Positions 1 through 11,424 are shown, counted from the stretch's first letter. The stretch: DNA of 64,000 nucleotides from Karstenula rhodostoma CBS 690.94 (GCA_010093485.1 MU001494.1:356805-420804); one strand, 5' to 3'. Program-made: numbers and translations. Notes: generated by a model not told the origin, from the letters alone.

Positions 1-2
1 TG

Positions 3-221
3 AGAAGACCGCCCAAACCTAAACCTAAATCCAGACCTCCACCGCCGGTTGAAGCAGTGGTTGCTGCTGGAGGTGGGGGTTGTAAGACACTGTTAAGAAG
101 ACCGCCTAAACCTAACCCCGAACCCAGACCTCCGCCGCCGGTTAAAGCAGTAGTCGCTGCTAGAAGCGGGGGCTGTAAGACACTGCTGAGAAGACCGCCC
201 AAACCTAAACCCACACCCAGA
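3..221 (+). repeat. 93-bp in-frame tandem repeat (about 2.4 copies)
   Basis: The unit begins with an Arg-Arg-Pro-Pro-Lys-Pro coding block at 3, 96 and 189, so the period is exactly 93 bp (31 codons). Copies differ by scattered substitutions, for example GGGGC versus RSGGC, but not by indels. The period is a multiple of three and the + frame stays open through all copies. The array runs off the left edge, so the true copy number is unknown. Confidence 0.85.
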
Positions 222-308
222 CTTAGTTGCCCCGCGGCTGACGCCACGAAGGGCGCAAGCGCGAGAGGTCGTGAGATCACTGCGGAGCGCGGTCAGTTCT
301 CTCACTGA
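3..308 (+). CDS. 3' end of a proline-rich repeat protein, 5' end outside window
   Basis: The + frame is open from the left edge to a TGA at 306-308. It encodes 31-residue repeats, each with a dibasic Arg-Arg, a Pro/Lys-rich stretch (PPKPNPEPRPPPP), a hydrophobic VKAVVAA block and a single Cys. The last repeat decays into a unique basic tail ending in Gln-Phe-Ser-His. I do not recognise the family. Regular dibasic sites in every repeat resemble fungal Kex2-processed repeat precursors, but the signal peptide that would support this is outside the window. The minus strand is also open across part of the array (93-545), so coding is likely but not certain. Confidence 0.35.
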   Translation, partial: RRPPKPKPKSRPPPPVEAVVAAGGGGCKTLLRRPPKPNPEPRPPPPVKAVVAARSGGCKTLLRRPPKPKPTPRLSCPAADATKGASARGREITAERGQFSH

Positions 309-1343
309 GACATGTTCGTGCAGACTCACTGTCTGACTAAGTATCAGATGAGTGTCGTTTTTGGTATGTTGGTGCACCATGGAACGGGTGAAAAAGATTG
401 ACGATAGAGGGCGAAGTTCCAGGTGAGGCGAAGTCCCAGGTGCGAAATGCTTGATTATTTGAGGGTGCCTTGGCACCGCTGAACGCTGACTTGGACAGAG
501 CATTCCGCATATCGCAGCGGGTTTTGACTGCAATGGAATGTACATTCAATATATTTCTCATCGTCATGGATGTTCTGTGTCGTGGGACAGCACGCAGTGT
601 AAAGGTATGTAAGACCTAGCTAGGATGCCAAGACATACGTCATAACTTGACACGCAGGCTCCGCGCACATTGATTGGCATGTGAGCTCGAACGCCAGAAT
701 TTTATCATGCAGTTCCCTGGAGGTGACATGGGATAGAAAGCTGTTCCGAGGCGACATGTCGCCATAATCTAGTGACCATCCATTGCGGCGATTGAGTGCA
801 GCTGCGCGGGGACGTCAACGTAGGGCGTTCATCAAACCAAGACGCATTACCAGGTTGGCACTGATGTACTTCAACTTCCATTTCCATTCAGGGTGACCTA
901 TACACAGAGAGGATGTGTCTCGCACATTCCGACTCATCGCGTCAGTCATTGGCAAGTGGGCATCTGACTGATAGCGGACACATTCTGTGGTAGCCGTGAT
1001 GCATTCAACGCTGGATGCCTAGCCACGAGGAACTTGGATATCCCAACAGATATTTTGCGCTCCCATATGCAATGCATCAATGGCTGATATGTACATCGAT
1101 GCTGGGTAAGCCTCTCCCCATGAACGACCTAGTCAACTGCTCGTTGAAGCGCCTCACGATACCGAACCGGCATAGACAAGCGAACCTTTCAGATATAGAA
1201 ATCATTAATAAATACTATGCATGAAGCTGCCAGCAGCTCAAAGTACATGCAAACACACCAGAAACCGAATCCAAAACACAGGATGCCCGTATCCAAAAGC
1301 CCAACCTGGGGCAATACGTAACACGACCCTTCACCACACCCGC
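309..1343. other. Intergenic, nothing recognised
   Basis: Only short overlapping frames without family features occur here. I see no RNA gene, repeat or coding similarity. Confidence 0.5.
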
Positions 1344-2456
1344 CTAGACCTCCTCCTCCTCGTCCACCTCCTTGCTCTTCACCTTCTTCCCACCCTTGCT
1401 CTGAATCTCCGGCACCTTGCCCTTCGCATAGAACCCCTTCCCAAAGCGCTCAATCTCCTTCGTCAAGCTCGAGTGCGTGCGCACCGGCCTCACCGCCTCG
1501 CACCCCTCCAGCATCTTGCCCGCAAACGCTGCGTTGAACTCGGCGACAAACACCTTCCAGCCATTCTCCGGCTTGCCGTTGACGAGGTGGTCGTTGATCC
1601 AGACGCGCTCCTCGCGCACGTACGACTCGACCTCGAGACGGAAGCGGACGGATGTGTTGCGGCGGATCTGCTGGCTGACGCGCTTGTTCAGGGCGGTGAT
1701 GGCCTTCTGGTTGTTCCAGTCCTTGGGCGGCGGGTTCTTGAAGATCATCTTGCGGCCGTCCTTGGCGGTCAGGCGCACGAGGAGCTTGTGCTTCTGGTCT
1801 TTGAGGCTGCCGTCTGCGAGGCGCTCCCAGCGGCCGGGGACGAACTGGTCGAAGGAGGGTTCCGTGGGGAAATCGGCGTCGTTGGATGTGTCGGATGCAG
1901 CCGGACCCCACTGGATGTTGCGGAAGAGTTCCGGCTTGGAGGTCGTGGACGCCGCGATGTCGCCGTCGAGGGACTCGGCGTCGCTGTCATAGATGTCGGA
2001 GCCGGCCTTTGTGGCGCCGAGTATGAGGAGGGCTTCGGCGGGATGCGTGTGGTTCACGATCCGCTGTTTGCGCGTGGCTTGGGTGGACTTGAGGATGATT
2101 ACGTCGTCGTGCTCGCTCTTGAGCTTCTTGTTGGCTGGTGGACCGAAGGGCATCGCTAGAGAAATGTCAGCTGAAGTTTTGATACCCTGTTACCCCAAGA
2201 TGATCGATGACTTACCTGCCAGAGTGATGGCAACCTCCAGCTCCTCCTTGCTGTAGCCCGCAATGCGAGCAGCAGAAAATCCTGTCTCCTTCCTGAAATG
2301 CGCCCTGAGTCCATCCAGGGCCTCATCATCCAAACTGGACGCATTGCGCTTCTTGGGCTTGGTGACCCGGATGGTGTTCAACTTGAAGTTGATGCGCAGT
2401 TTGATGCCTGAGGCACCCTGGATGGACTCCGGCTTGGTGGCAATGGATCCGGCCAT
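1344..2456 (-). CDS. Conserved unknown protein, two exons, 350 aa
   Basis: Exons are 2216-2456 and 1344-2155; a 60-nt GTAAGT...CTAG intron joins them in frame, giving 350 residues. The N-terminal 80 residues are basic (KPKKRN) and end in a predicted helix. The middle carries an acidic, Ser-rich linker. The C-terminal half (about residues 190-330) is a compact, Trp- and Arg-rich region (WERLADGSLKD, DGRKMIFKNPPPKDW, ENGWKVFVAEFNAAF) that looks like a folded domain. The tail is lysine-rich and ends in a run of Glu. There is no signal peptide or membrane segment, and the Lys/Asp-rich composition suggests a nuclear protein, which is inference only. I cannot name a function. The start is the only ATG that leads into the spliced frame. 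Confidence 0.8.
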
Positions 2457-3009
2457 TGTAGAAGAATTGAAGATGTAAAAAGAATTGAAAGGGGAAGCAA
2501 GAGAAGTTGAGTGACGGGGAGACGAAGACTGCTCGCAAAAGCGCCTTCTTATACACCAGGAGGCTGGGAGAACCTTCTATTGTGCCCATTGTGCCTATTG
2601 TGCTTGGAATTTGAAGAGTTGGAGTGGTGAAGTGAATGGTGAGCAGACTGGTGAGCGTTCAGAAACCGCTCGTATTGACCAATGGGCGCTAAGAATCGGA
2701 GGGCTAGCGCAAGTGAAGACACTTAGAACGTCGCTCTTGTATTGTGAAGGAGCGCTCCGAGGAGAGGATGAACGTAGCTACTATTGTTCACCGCAGCTGC
2801 CAAAGCACTATGGGAGGGAGGTCGGGCGGTGATCCCCGTTTGCCAGACACACCTCAAGTCATGTCACGCTGCCCCGATGCGGTCTGCTCCAAGCGCGTAA
2901 TCGAAGAAGCCCGCCCAGTCGTAGGAGAATATTTGTCAAGTAGATAACACAGTTTGAAATTAGTATATGCTCGCTGAACGCCTTTTGTAGATGCTATGTC
3001 CCCCTCTCA
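2457..3009. other. Intergenic between divergent-looking 5' end and ABC gene 3' end
   Basis: This holds the promoter of the unknown protein at 1344-2456 and the 3' flank of the ABC transporter gene. No other feature is seen. Confidence 0.5.
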
Positions 3010-6000
3010 TCACGCCAACATTTGATGCAGCGCATTGACGCGATAACTCTCACTCCTCTCCACCAGCTCCTCGTGCCTTCCCTGATCCACTACCTTTCCG
3101 CCCTCAATAAGGAATATGACATCCGCCTTGGCAATAGTCCGCAGACGATGAGCGATAGCTATGACAGTAACGCCCTGGCCCGTGACTGCTCGCTCGAGGC
3201 CGAGTTCCAACGCCCTCTCGCTCTCGGCGTCTAGCGCGCTAGTGCTCTCGTCGAGCAGGAGGAGCTTAGGCTTGCGCACAAGGGCACGCGCAATGGAAAG
3301 ACGTTGACGCTGACCGCCGGACAGTTGATTGCCATTGGCGCCACAGTCCGTGTCATACCCTTGAGGGAGGCTCATGATGGTCTCGTGGATGTTGGCAAGC
3401 TTGCAAGCTTCGTGAATCTCCTCGTCAGTCGGCGAGTGGCCGGGTCTTGCGCCGAGAGACAGATTGAACTTGATGCTACCCTGAAACATAACGTTATCCT
3501 GAGGTACGTACGCGATATCGTCTCGGAAAGAGGTGTTGCGATGCCGCGAGATATCGAGGCCGTTCAAGAGAACCTGCCCGGATGCTGGCGTGTAAAATCG
3601 CTCCAACAATGCAAGAATCGTACTCTTTCCGGCACCAGAAGGGCCTACTAAAGCGTAGAACTTCCCAGGTCGAATCAAAAGTGAACATGACTGCATGACG
3701 GGAGCGTTCGGTCGGGCTGGATACGCGAACGTCACATCGCGGAACTCTACCGTTGCACCACCTTTAGCTGACAAGGGAGGCGGGGAGTCAGCAAGGGCTT
3801 CGATGTCCTTCTTTTCATCCAAGTCGAACTCGTCTGGTGTAGTTCGTCCTGAGGAGGTCTGGGGATTGTCGCTCTTGAGCTCGATGAGACCGGCGACTCT
3901 GGAAACTGCGCTCTTCGCACGCACAATCTCAGGCGCAAGTGTGAACAGCTGACCCCACAGCTGAGCGGATACAAGCATCGCCACGTTTATGAAGAAAAAT
4001 TGCGCCTGTGAGTATCTGCCTTCTAGGATGTTCTTGGATCCCCACCAGTACGAGAAAGCATACAAGGAGCTACCGATAGAGTTGGCAATGGCGAGCCAAA
4101 AGTTGGTCTTGAAACTCTGCAGCACCATCTCTCTACGTGGACCTTGCAGCGAACGACGGTACTTGCCTAGAATCTCATCTTCCAAAGACAATGCCGCAAC
4201 GGTCCGAATGTTGGTAACAGCCTCCACCGTGACGCCCACTGACTCGGAAAAGGCTCCGGCATGCTTTTCGGCATAACGTGTGAGGGCACGAAGTTGCATG
4301 AAACCAGCTCCCAGAAGAATCGGTACGATCGCCAAGCATACAATAGCAATGCGCCACGCTACGATGTGCGCTGCAATGATGGCCGCTACAAAGTTGACGC
4401 ATACGGAAAACAAAGTGCCGATGATAGATCCGCTGAGGCCAGCAAGAGAGTTTCCGTCATTAGTAATGTAGCCCAGAAGCTTGGTTGGATTCCGATTACT
4501 CGATTCATGCCATTGCAATGGCTGTTGCAATAGGGAGTGCAGTGACAGAGACCGCACCTTATAGAGTAAACGCTCCGCGACAAGGCCGAAGAAGAACCAG
4601 CTGCCAAAGTACGCAAAGAATTCAACGCAGGCGATCATGAAGTATAGACCGGAGAACAGCAGACCTTTCGAGCGGATGTAGTCAGGAGTGTGGCAAGGAG
4701 AGAAGGCGCCGAGCGTGTTACCAAAGACCGCACCACTTGACGTGTAAGTTCCACCGACAATAGTGGCGGCAAAGAAAGCCAAGATAAGCAACAGTGTATA
4801 AGGCCGCAGAAGAGGTCCCATCGTCTTGAACAGAGTGTGGCTGACAATCGTAGCATCTTCTTCCTTGGCCTTGTCGATAACGGGTTGTTCACCGGCTTCT
4901 TTCTTCTCGGTGAGCTTCGCTGCCTTGGGCTGTTCGATTGCATCTGCATCTTCCTCCATCACGCTAGACTGAGAGCTTCCAGCACCATTCGCAGGTTTTA
5001 CGGACTGCAATCGTACCATATCGGCATAAGCTCCGTTCCGTTCGATGAGCTCGTCATGCGTACCCTGTTCAAGAATCCCACCCTTCTTCATTACGACAAT
5101 CTTGCTGGCTGCTCTGATTGTGGAAAGACGATGTGCAATAGCGATAACGGTCCGGCCCTCAGAAGCTCGTTCAATGGAGGCTTGGATCCTCTTTTCACTT
5201 GCCGAATCAAGTGCCGCTGTAGCCTCATCCAAGAGTAGAATCTTCGGGTTACGGACAAGCGCACGAGCAAGAGCGATTCTTTGTTTCTGTCCGCCACTGA
5301 TAAGACTCCCGCTGGTGCCTACGGAAGTTGCGAGACCGTGCTCTAGGCGGTCTATGAATCCCATAACATCTGCCAAAGCGGCGGCATCTTCGACTAAGCG
5401 GAATATTTCGGACACTTCAGGACCAGCGACCTCCACGCATTTGGAAAGCTGTTGGCCAGTCCTGGTATCTTCAGCCACCTGTTGCAAGGCACCGGAGAGC
5501 AAGGTTTTGTGCAGATGCGCATGCACGGTGGAGTTGACGAGACCGAGAGCGATATTCTCCAATATTGAACGATCAAGAAGAGATGGCTCTTGTGGTACAA
5601 GACTGATGTTGCCTCGCAGAGCCTTCACATTGAAGTTTTTGAGATCGATATTGTCGAGCATGACTGCACCGTTGTGCGGATCGTAAAAGCGAGTAAGGAG
5701 CGATGCAATTGTTGATTTACCACTTCCTGAGAGTCCGACGATAGCAGTAAGCTTCTTGGCCTCGCATTGAAACGATACGTCGTTGAGAACAGGGTGCTCA
5801 GGCCTCGAAGGATATGTAAAAGAGACGTTGCGGAAATCGACACTCCCGTGTATATTTTCAGGTTTTTGGCCGGCGTCCGATGTCCCGGCTATGGCTGGCT
5901 GATGCTCAATGTCCTTTCGGAGCCGTTCAAACGCCGACACGGCAGCACCAAAGATTGGCAGTAAAGGAGCGACTTGACTCAGAACGATGGCACCTGACTT

Positions 6001-6995
6001 GGTTTAGTGACTGCTCAATGAAAGAGACAATGGTACTGACCGTCAACAAGAATGAAGATGACTGTATAGATTGCACCAACAGAAGCACCGTGATCGCCAC
6101 CTGATTCAACAGATGCAGCAATCCTCACACTGCCTTGCCAATATGCTAGTGCATTTGCTGCGAAAGCAATGAAATATAACGTTCCGGCCTGGATTGCAGA
6201 CGCTGTTGCTTTGCTCGTTCCTTCCTTCTTTGCCTCGCCAAGATAACCTCGATATTTATCTTCCAGACGGTCCTGTGCCCCGAGCGCATGAACAAGACCA
6301 ACGTGACTTAGGGCCTCTGATGCAATTGCACTCGCTTTGCCAAAGGCGTCGGAAACCTTTCCGGAATATTTCTGCGTGAAGTATCCTCCAACTAAAGTCA
6401 TGAGAAGGAACGCGGGTATCAGCGAAACAAGCATGCCGGCGAGTTCAGCATCCTTGATAAACGCAATCACATAAGCAGTAATGCAAAATGCGATGCATGT
6501 AAGAAAGACACCGACTTTCTCGGAAGTTCCGGTCTCGATTGCTTGAATGTCTCCATTGAGCCGCGAAGAGACCTCTCCTGCTTGCAGACTGTCGAAAAAT
6601 TCGATGTCCTGGCCTAGGATGCTCTTGAGGTAGTGATCTCGGATGCGCTGGCCAAGCCGTTGTGAGGCTATACTCCAGCATACACAGTGGGTGTAGATGC
6701 AAGCAAAGGTAGCCAGGGAGAGGTAGAAGAGGATTAGGACTTTGGAATTGATCGAGGATTGAAGGCCTTCGGTCGAGCCTGTGTCGCTGCCATCGCACGA
6801 CGCGGTATTGAGGTCATCGATTAATTGACCAAAGACAATCCCGACAAGAGGAAAGGGCACGCCAGCTGCTGTGGCGGTGATTGCGCCTACGACCACAAGG
6901 AAGGTGTCCAGCCAGGTAGGGTTGGCGTAGAACAATAGCTGGAAGAAGCCGGTAAATGGCTTCAGGGACGCTCGGGAAGGCCTCTTGAGGGTCAT
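3010..6995 (-). CDS. Full-size ABC transporter (ABCB/MDR type), siderophore-cluster exporter
   Basis: Exons are 6041-6995 and 3010-5993; a 47-nt GTCAGT...CAG intron keeps frame, giving 1312 residues. The order is TMD1-NBD1-TMD2-NBD2, the usual MDR layout and length. NBD1 has Walker A GLSGSGKST, signature ISGGQKQR and Walker B ILLLDEATAALD. NBD2 has GPSGAGKST, LSGGQRQR and LLLLDESTSALD, so both ATP sites look intact. A charged Glu/Lys/Ala-rich linker separates NBD1 from TMD2. The gene is the outermost member of the 3-21 kb block. An ABC transporter of this class (SitT type) sits beside the fusarinine genes of Aspergillus and beside NPS6 in Cochliobolus, so export or recycling of the cluster product is the likely role. 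An ATCAGATAA site lies about 300 bp upstream of its start. The substrate is inferred from context alone. Confidence 0.9.
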
Positions 6996-7296
6996 TTGGC
7001 ACGCAGAGGCAGGTCACCACGACGCTGCGATGAAGTGAACGAGGTGTCGACGTGAGGCTCTGGCCTGCGGACGCGTTGGCAGAGGGTGTCAGGGTGCCAG
7101 GGCGCTGTGGGCCGCCCCGGCCATGGGCCCGCTGGGCGTCATGGCAGATTGGCTGTGCTTCGGCCGTGTAAACTGCGTGCAGGCCAAGGCGAAGGAGAGG
7201 GAGATGGCTAGCAGGGGACAAGTGGACTGCGACCGCTCGGATCGATGTCGGAGATGGGCAAGGTGGACAAGATGGGCAAGATGCGTCTCTAGCGCG

Positions 7297-7305
7297 ATCA
7301 GATAA
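7297..7305 (+). promoter_or_regulatory. SreA/Sre1-type GATA site (ATCAGATAA)
   Basis: This is an exact match to ATCWGATAA, the extended GATA motif of the fungal iron repressor SreA. It lies 302 bp upstream of the ABC transporter start codon, which is transcribed leftward, and near the 3' end of the monooxygenase gene. Confidence 0.65.
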
Positions 7306-7381
7306 AAATTTTCTCCATTAGGTAAGCCATGCCAAGACGCGCCCTTTCCTGGTCTCCTCCTTCCCTGCTGGGCTACTCCCT

Positions 7382-8680
7382 TCACATCCTAGCCGCGATC
7401 GTCACCCCGTCCCGCTCGCGACCCTCCTCCGTCGTCGCCAGCGCTTTCACCACCTCGCCGGCTCTCACTGCAATATCCTTGGCCAATGAACGGCCGCCTT
7501 CCGAGTGCGCCGAGAGCATCCAAACCTTGCAACTCTCAGCCACCGCTCCGCGCTTGAACTGCACCTCCTCAAGGCTGTCCCCCTTCTGCCGGCACCCTAG
7601 CACGAGAGCATCCAGACCGTGGAAGAGGCCGTTGTTCGCAAACGCGCTCCGCTGTGCCTGCTCGGCAATGATGACGTTTGCGCTGGAGCATGCACCGCCA
7701 GCATCTCTGCTGCCCACAACGACGCGCAGCGTGTATTCGCCCTTGCTGGCCACCTGCTTCTCGTATGCGCGGGCGTAGATGTCCTGCACAAGCTCCGAGG
7801 ATCCCGTGATCGGCGACTTTTGTTCGCACGACGGCTTTGCCCAAATGGAACACAGCCGTGGCTGCGGAGGCTCCTGCTCACCGTCCAGTATCCGCAGCGG
7901 CGCCAGAGACTCGTTCTCCGTCACTACAGTGATGTTGCCCAACCGCGGACACGTCAGCAGGTCGTCCAAGATCTCGATTGTCTGCTCGCCAGAGCCAACG
8001 ACGGCGATGTTGAGCCGTGGCTCGTTGTTCCCTCGTAGGTCGTTTCTTCTCGACTTGTAGTCATCTACCGAGATGATGCGCTGTCCGGCAAGAAAGTCCA
8101 CGCTCGTCAACGACAGGGGCTTCTGGTCGTGTTTCCCAGATGGTGAAGGACCGACAATGCTTCTTGCCTGTACCACTTGCGTTTGCCCCTTCGCATCCCG
8201 TATCGCGACATTCCACCTCCTGACGGGACCATCGCACTTCTCCGGTGCTACGCCAACCACCTCACTTCCGTATCGCACATTGTCCTTGAAATGACCTGCA
8301 GCCCAGCTGAGGTAGTCCTCGAATTCCAGCCTGAGCGGGTTCAACCGATCAGAGTTGGTGAACTCGACGAGTCGGTCTCGCACGAATAGGTAGTTGGTAT
8401 AGCTGAAGGCAGATCTGGGATTGCGGGTCGTTGCAAGATCGTAGATGAATGGGCTCTCCATTCGCGTTCTGGTGAGTTGCGGGGAGTGCCATGAGAAGGT
8501 CGGTTTGCGCTCGACAAACAGGACATTGGCAGGTTTCCGGCTTTCGTGGTTTGCGATTGCCGTTGCCAGCTGCGCAGGCCCGAAACCGATGCAAAGCAGA
8601 TCATACACCATGTTCGACGTTGCTTGAGGGGAGTCTGAGATGGGATTGAGCTGTGTTGAATGCTGTTCAGTCGAAGTCAT
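7382..8680 (-). CDS. Divergent L-ornithine/L-lysine N-monooxygenase (SidA family)
   Basis: Single exon, 432 residues; the ATG at 8680 is the first in a longer open frame. The family is clear from the FAD site GFGPAQL (about 32-38), the FSWH segment, DLATTRNPRS, the LEFEDYLSWAAGHF block, and the NADPH-site GSGEQTIEILDDLL. These enzymes use FAD and NADPH to hydroxylate a side-chain amine, the first step to hydroxamates. It is shorter than typical fungal SidA (about 500 aa). By-eye alignment shows the residues that hold ornithine in A. fumigatus SidA replaced: the Lys before DLAT is Tyr80, the Asn of the NEIFNP-type segment is lost, and the Ser of the C-terminal LLS motif is Lys. The C-terminus Ala-Arg-Met fits the PTS1 consensus, whereas SidA is normally cytosolic. 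It is divergent from the acyltransferase gene. It is either a neofunctionalised paralogue or a decayed SidA. Confidence 0.85.
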   Translation of the reverse strand: MTSTEQHSTQLNPISDSPQATSNMVYDLLCIGFGPAQLATAIANHESRKPANVLFVERKPTFSWHSPQLTRTRMESPFIYDLATTRNPRSAFSYTNYLFVRDRLVEFTNSDRLNPLRLEFEDYLSWAAGHFKDNVRYGSEVVGVAPEKCDGPVRRWNVAIRDAKGQTQVVQARSIVGPSPSGKHDQKPLSLTSVDFLAGQRIISVDDYKSRRNDLRGNNEPRLNIAVVGSGEQTIEILDDLLTCPRLGNITVVTENESLAPLRILDGEQEPPQPRLCSIWAKPSCEQKSPITGSSELVQDIYARAYEKQVASKGEYTLRVVVGSRDAGGACSSANVIIAEQAQRSAFANNGLFHGLDALVLGCRQKGDSLEEVQFKRGAVAESCKVWMLSAHSEGGRSLAKDIAVRAGEVVKALATTEEGRERDGVTIAARM

Positions 8681-9232
8681 TCTGGAGAAATGTGGCGTGA
8701 GTCTCAAGGGAGTGTCCTCTTTCGCAACGATGCTCGTGCACCAGACAACAAAGCGTATTCGACGTTCTGCTCGGACCGAAAGCTTTGGCCAGGGACAACA
8801 GGGACAAGCCGTGGTAGGATTCTTTGGAAACAGAAGCTCACCAAGATCCCTGCAGATTGCTTGCTAGCCGTTGGATACGTCACGTATTGACGCGAAGATT
8901 CTTTGCTGCGAAGGCGGCATGCATGGGGATGCGTCCCGTGTCCACCACTGCAATACCCACATAGTGTGGCTTTCGGAGGCCAGTCGGACCAGACCGTTGG
9001 CTAGCCTGGTAAAAATCCCCACTCTCTAGCGATCATGTACCCGGCTTTAGTATTTTATCTTGCTAACACCTCATAGCCAGATGGTCATAGCTTCTGGGAG
9101 CATCACCGTTGACCTCGGCTTTTGCTCTACCCTGTGCTGCAGAGACGATACCGAGCTTCGACGATTCTCTGCAGAGAAACTTCACTTTCTTACCCACAAC
9201 GTGCTACTTTTGCGAACGCACAACTTCTTATC
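8681..9232. promoter_or_regulatory. Bidirectional promoter, monooxygenase / acyltransferase
   Basis: This 552-bp gap separates two divergent start codons, so both genes probably share control. No exact ATCWGATAA is present; the nearest is a partial TTATCTTG near 9055. Co-regulation with the rest of the cluster is therefore inferred, not seen. Confidence 0.5.
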
Positions 9233-10588
9233 ATGGCCCAACAGTCAGCCGAAGCTTTCATTTTGAAGCTACCTCATCCATACCTGACCTCTTATGGCAT
9301 TACAAACGAAGCGGCCTCGGGACGACCCAAACTATTCCAAATCTCCCTTTCTGCAGGTCAATCGAAAAAGGAGGGGATACCTCCACCGGTGACTCTTCAT
9401 CATGACAGCCTCTCATTCAGCGATATAGCCTTCCTGGAGGGCACCTTGATTCCTACCAAGGGTGACAATAGCTCATGGGCAAGAGCTCGACGAGCACCCT
9501 ACGTAAAAATCGCCTGGTCCGGCGATAGACCCTCTGTTGCGCAACTTTGGCTAGTCGCCTACGCTCTCGTTTCGCAACACCCCTTTGTGGAAGATATTCG
9601 CGTCCTGTTCTTTGGAAACGATGCTGCATCTCTTGCGACAGAACTCTATACGACCGGACTATTTCACCCGCATCCAAAGGGCTCAAGTATTTCAGCCCCG
9701 CACGACGGCGATCTTCTGCAACGAAGTACCTTCTGGCAAGGAGCTGCATCTCCATTCGGTGCCCGTCCCGTATGGGCGCCGCTTCTTGACGCTCAAAACA
9801 AACCAATCGCAGCTGAATTCCCGCCGTTCCCTTTCCAAAACGCACCAAGCACAGTCTTCCCTGCTCTTCCACGGCATACTATGCATCCTGTACGCCGGCC
9901 CAAACCATCTCCTGGGTCTGTCATCTATAGTCGCTGGATTCCACATCTGCAGGAGCATTTTACGATGATCGCTCTTGACTACACAAACGATGAGCACTTG
10001 CGCTTGTTCAATGTATGGCAGAATGATCCACGTGTTGCTGCAGGGTGGAACGAAACCGGGACGCTAGACCAGCATCGCGAGTACCTACGAACGCTGCATG
10101 AAGACCCACACGTGGTGACCATGTTTGCAGCGTTCGACGGTGTGTTGTTCGCCTATTTCGAGGTATACTGGGCCATGGTGAGTATTACCATCGTATGAAC
10201 GAGCCCTACAGCTGACAGTTTGCAGGAGGACCACATGGGTGCACACTACCTCGCATCACCCTATGACCGTGGCCGACATTCGCTGGTCGGCGACATCAGA
10301 TTCAGGGGACCTTACCGGGTCTCCGCTTGGTGGTCTGGACTTATGCACTACATGTTCCTGGACGAGCCGCGTACCTGGAACCTTGTGGGCGAGCCTGCAC
10401 AAACCAGCAGTACGGTTCTCGCTTACGATTTCGTTCACGGTTTCCACGTCGAGAAGCTCATCGACTTGCCGCACAAGCGAAGTGCATTGATGATGGTTAG
10501 TAGAGAGAAGTTCTTTGCACTGAGCCCTTTTGTGTGGGACGGTGAGAAGAAGGTCCGCCCTAGTCTGGACGCTCTCGCAAAGTTGTAG
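9233..10588 (+). CDS. SidF-type hydroxyornithine acyltransferase with C-terminal PTS1
   Basis: Exons are 9233-10177 and 10226-10588 with a 48-nt GTGAGT...GCAG intron, giving 435 residues; A. fumigatus SidF is about 460. The C-terminal half is the IucB/SidF GNAT-like acyltransferase fold: FEVYWAMEDHMGAHY, then YDRGRHSLVGDIRFRGP, AWWSGLMHYMFLDEPRT and NLVGEP, the acyl-CoA-binding part. The N-terminal half is the usual variable region. The chain ends Ala-Lys-Leu, a good peroxisomal PTS1, matching the known peroxisomal location of SidF. Role by family: it transfers an acyl group from CoA to the N-hydroxyl amine. The start at 9233 was chosen because the open frame further upstream shows no family features. 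Confidence 0.9.
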
Positions 10589-10845
10589 ATTTCCATATAC
10601 GGGCGTTTTCTGGATGAACTCAGCTTCACTGAGATATACTTGATAAAGTCAATTATGCGCACGCGACCTCAGTGCCTTCACTCGTCTTTGGGACAATATG
10701 CGACAGTGCTCATGAATCGCTGACGCGACGCGGTCGACCCCACAATTGCAATAGTCTGTTTCTGTAACGATACGCAGGGGTCCCCACGGGCGGCTATCGC
10801 GTCGTCATCACCACCACACAGACGCCCCCAGCATGCAAGGTGCGG

Positions 10846-10854
10846 ATCAGATAA
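10846..10854 (+). promoter_or_regulatory. SreA/Sre1-type GATA site (ATCAGATAA)
   Basis: Exact ATCWGATAA match in the gap between the acyltransferase and ligase genes, about 1.1 kb upstream of the ligase. Confidence 0.65.
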
Positions 10855-10922
10855 CTTTAAACAAACCCTACGCCGTTCACGCGTCGGCTATATGCAACCG
10901 TCATCTCCCGGTGTGAAATTTT

Positions 10923-10931
10923 TTATCAGAT
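10923..10931 (-). promoter_or_regulatory. SreA/Sre1-type GATA site (minus strand)
   Basis: TTATCAGAT on +, which is ATCTGATAA on the minus strand. It lies 77 bp from the site at 10846. Confidence 0.65.
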
Positions 10932-11408
10932 CCGCCCACTAGCGTAAAGTTCCACGACGATCGGTCAAGGTCGGCCGTCCAACGTGGCTGCTTGAGATAT
11001 CCCGTCACCGTCGGTGTCAGTCAAGTGAGGCTTTCGTATCAACGTTGATCAGGTCTTCGGTTGTCGAGCTTTGCAGTAAAGCAGCCACTGACGCGGTCAG
11101 TAGAGCGTTGTACTCGTTCAAGCAACGATGATCAGCTTGGCGATCTCTCGCCATACTTGCTGCACGGCGGTCGCGCCCGAGCTAAAGAATCAGTTGACCG
11201 GTGTGTTTTCGCGCCCACATGTAAGCGAAGTGAAGGGATATGACGCAGGGCTCAGGTTGGAGCGTGAGGTCTGACATGTGGTTTCGCATTGGAACGCCAA
11301 CGTATCCATCCGATAACTTCACGCAACGGCATCCTACGGCCTCGCGGAATTGGCCGTCCCAACCATTACCCCAGCCTCACTAGCGCATAGTGTCATGGAC
11401 TGAGCTCC

Positions 11409-11417
11409 ATCTGATAA
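11409..11417 (+). promoter_or_regulatory. SreA/Sre1-type GATA site, left half of inverted pair
   Basis: Exact ATCTGATAA, followed after a 7-nt A-rich spacer by its own reverse complement at 11425. Confidence 0.7.
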
Positions 11418-11424
11418 AAAAATC

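Noticed and set aside
1221..2159. 312-codon + strand frame opposite the unknown two-exon gene
   Set aside because: The minus-strand gene has a clean intron and exon closure; the + frame is a GC-rich antisense shadow.
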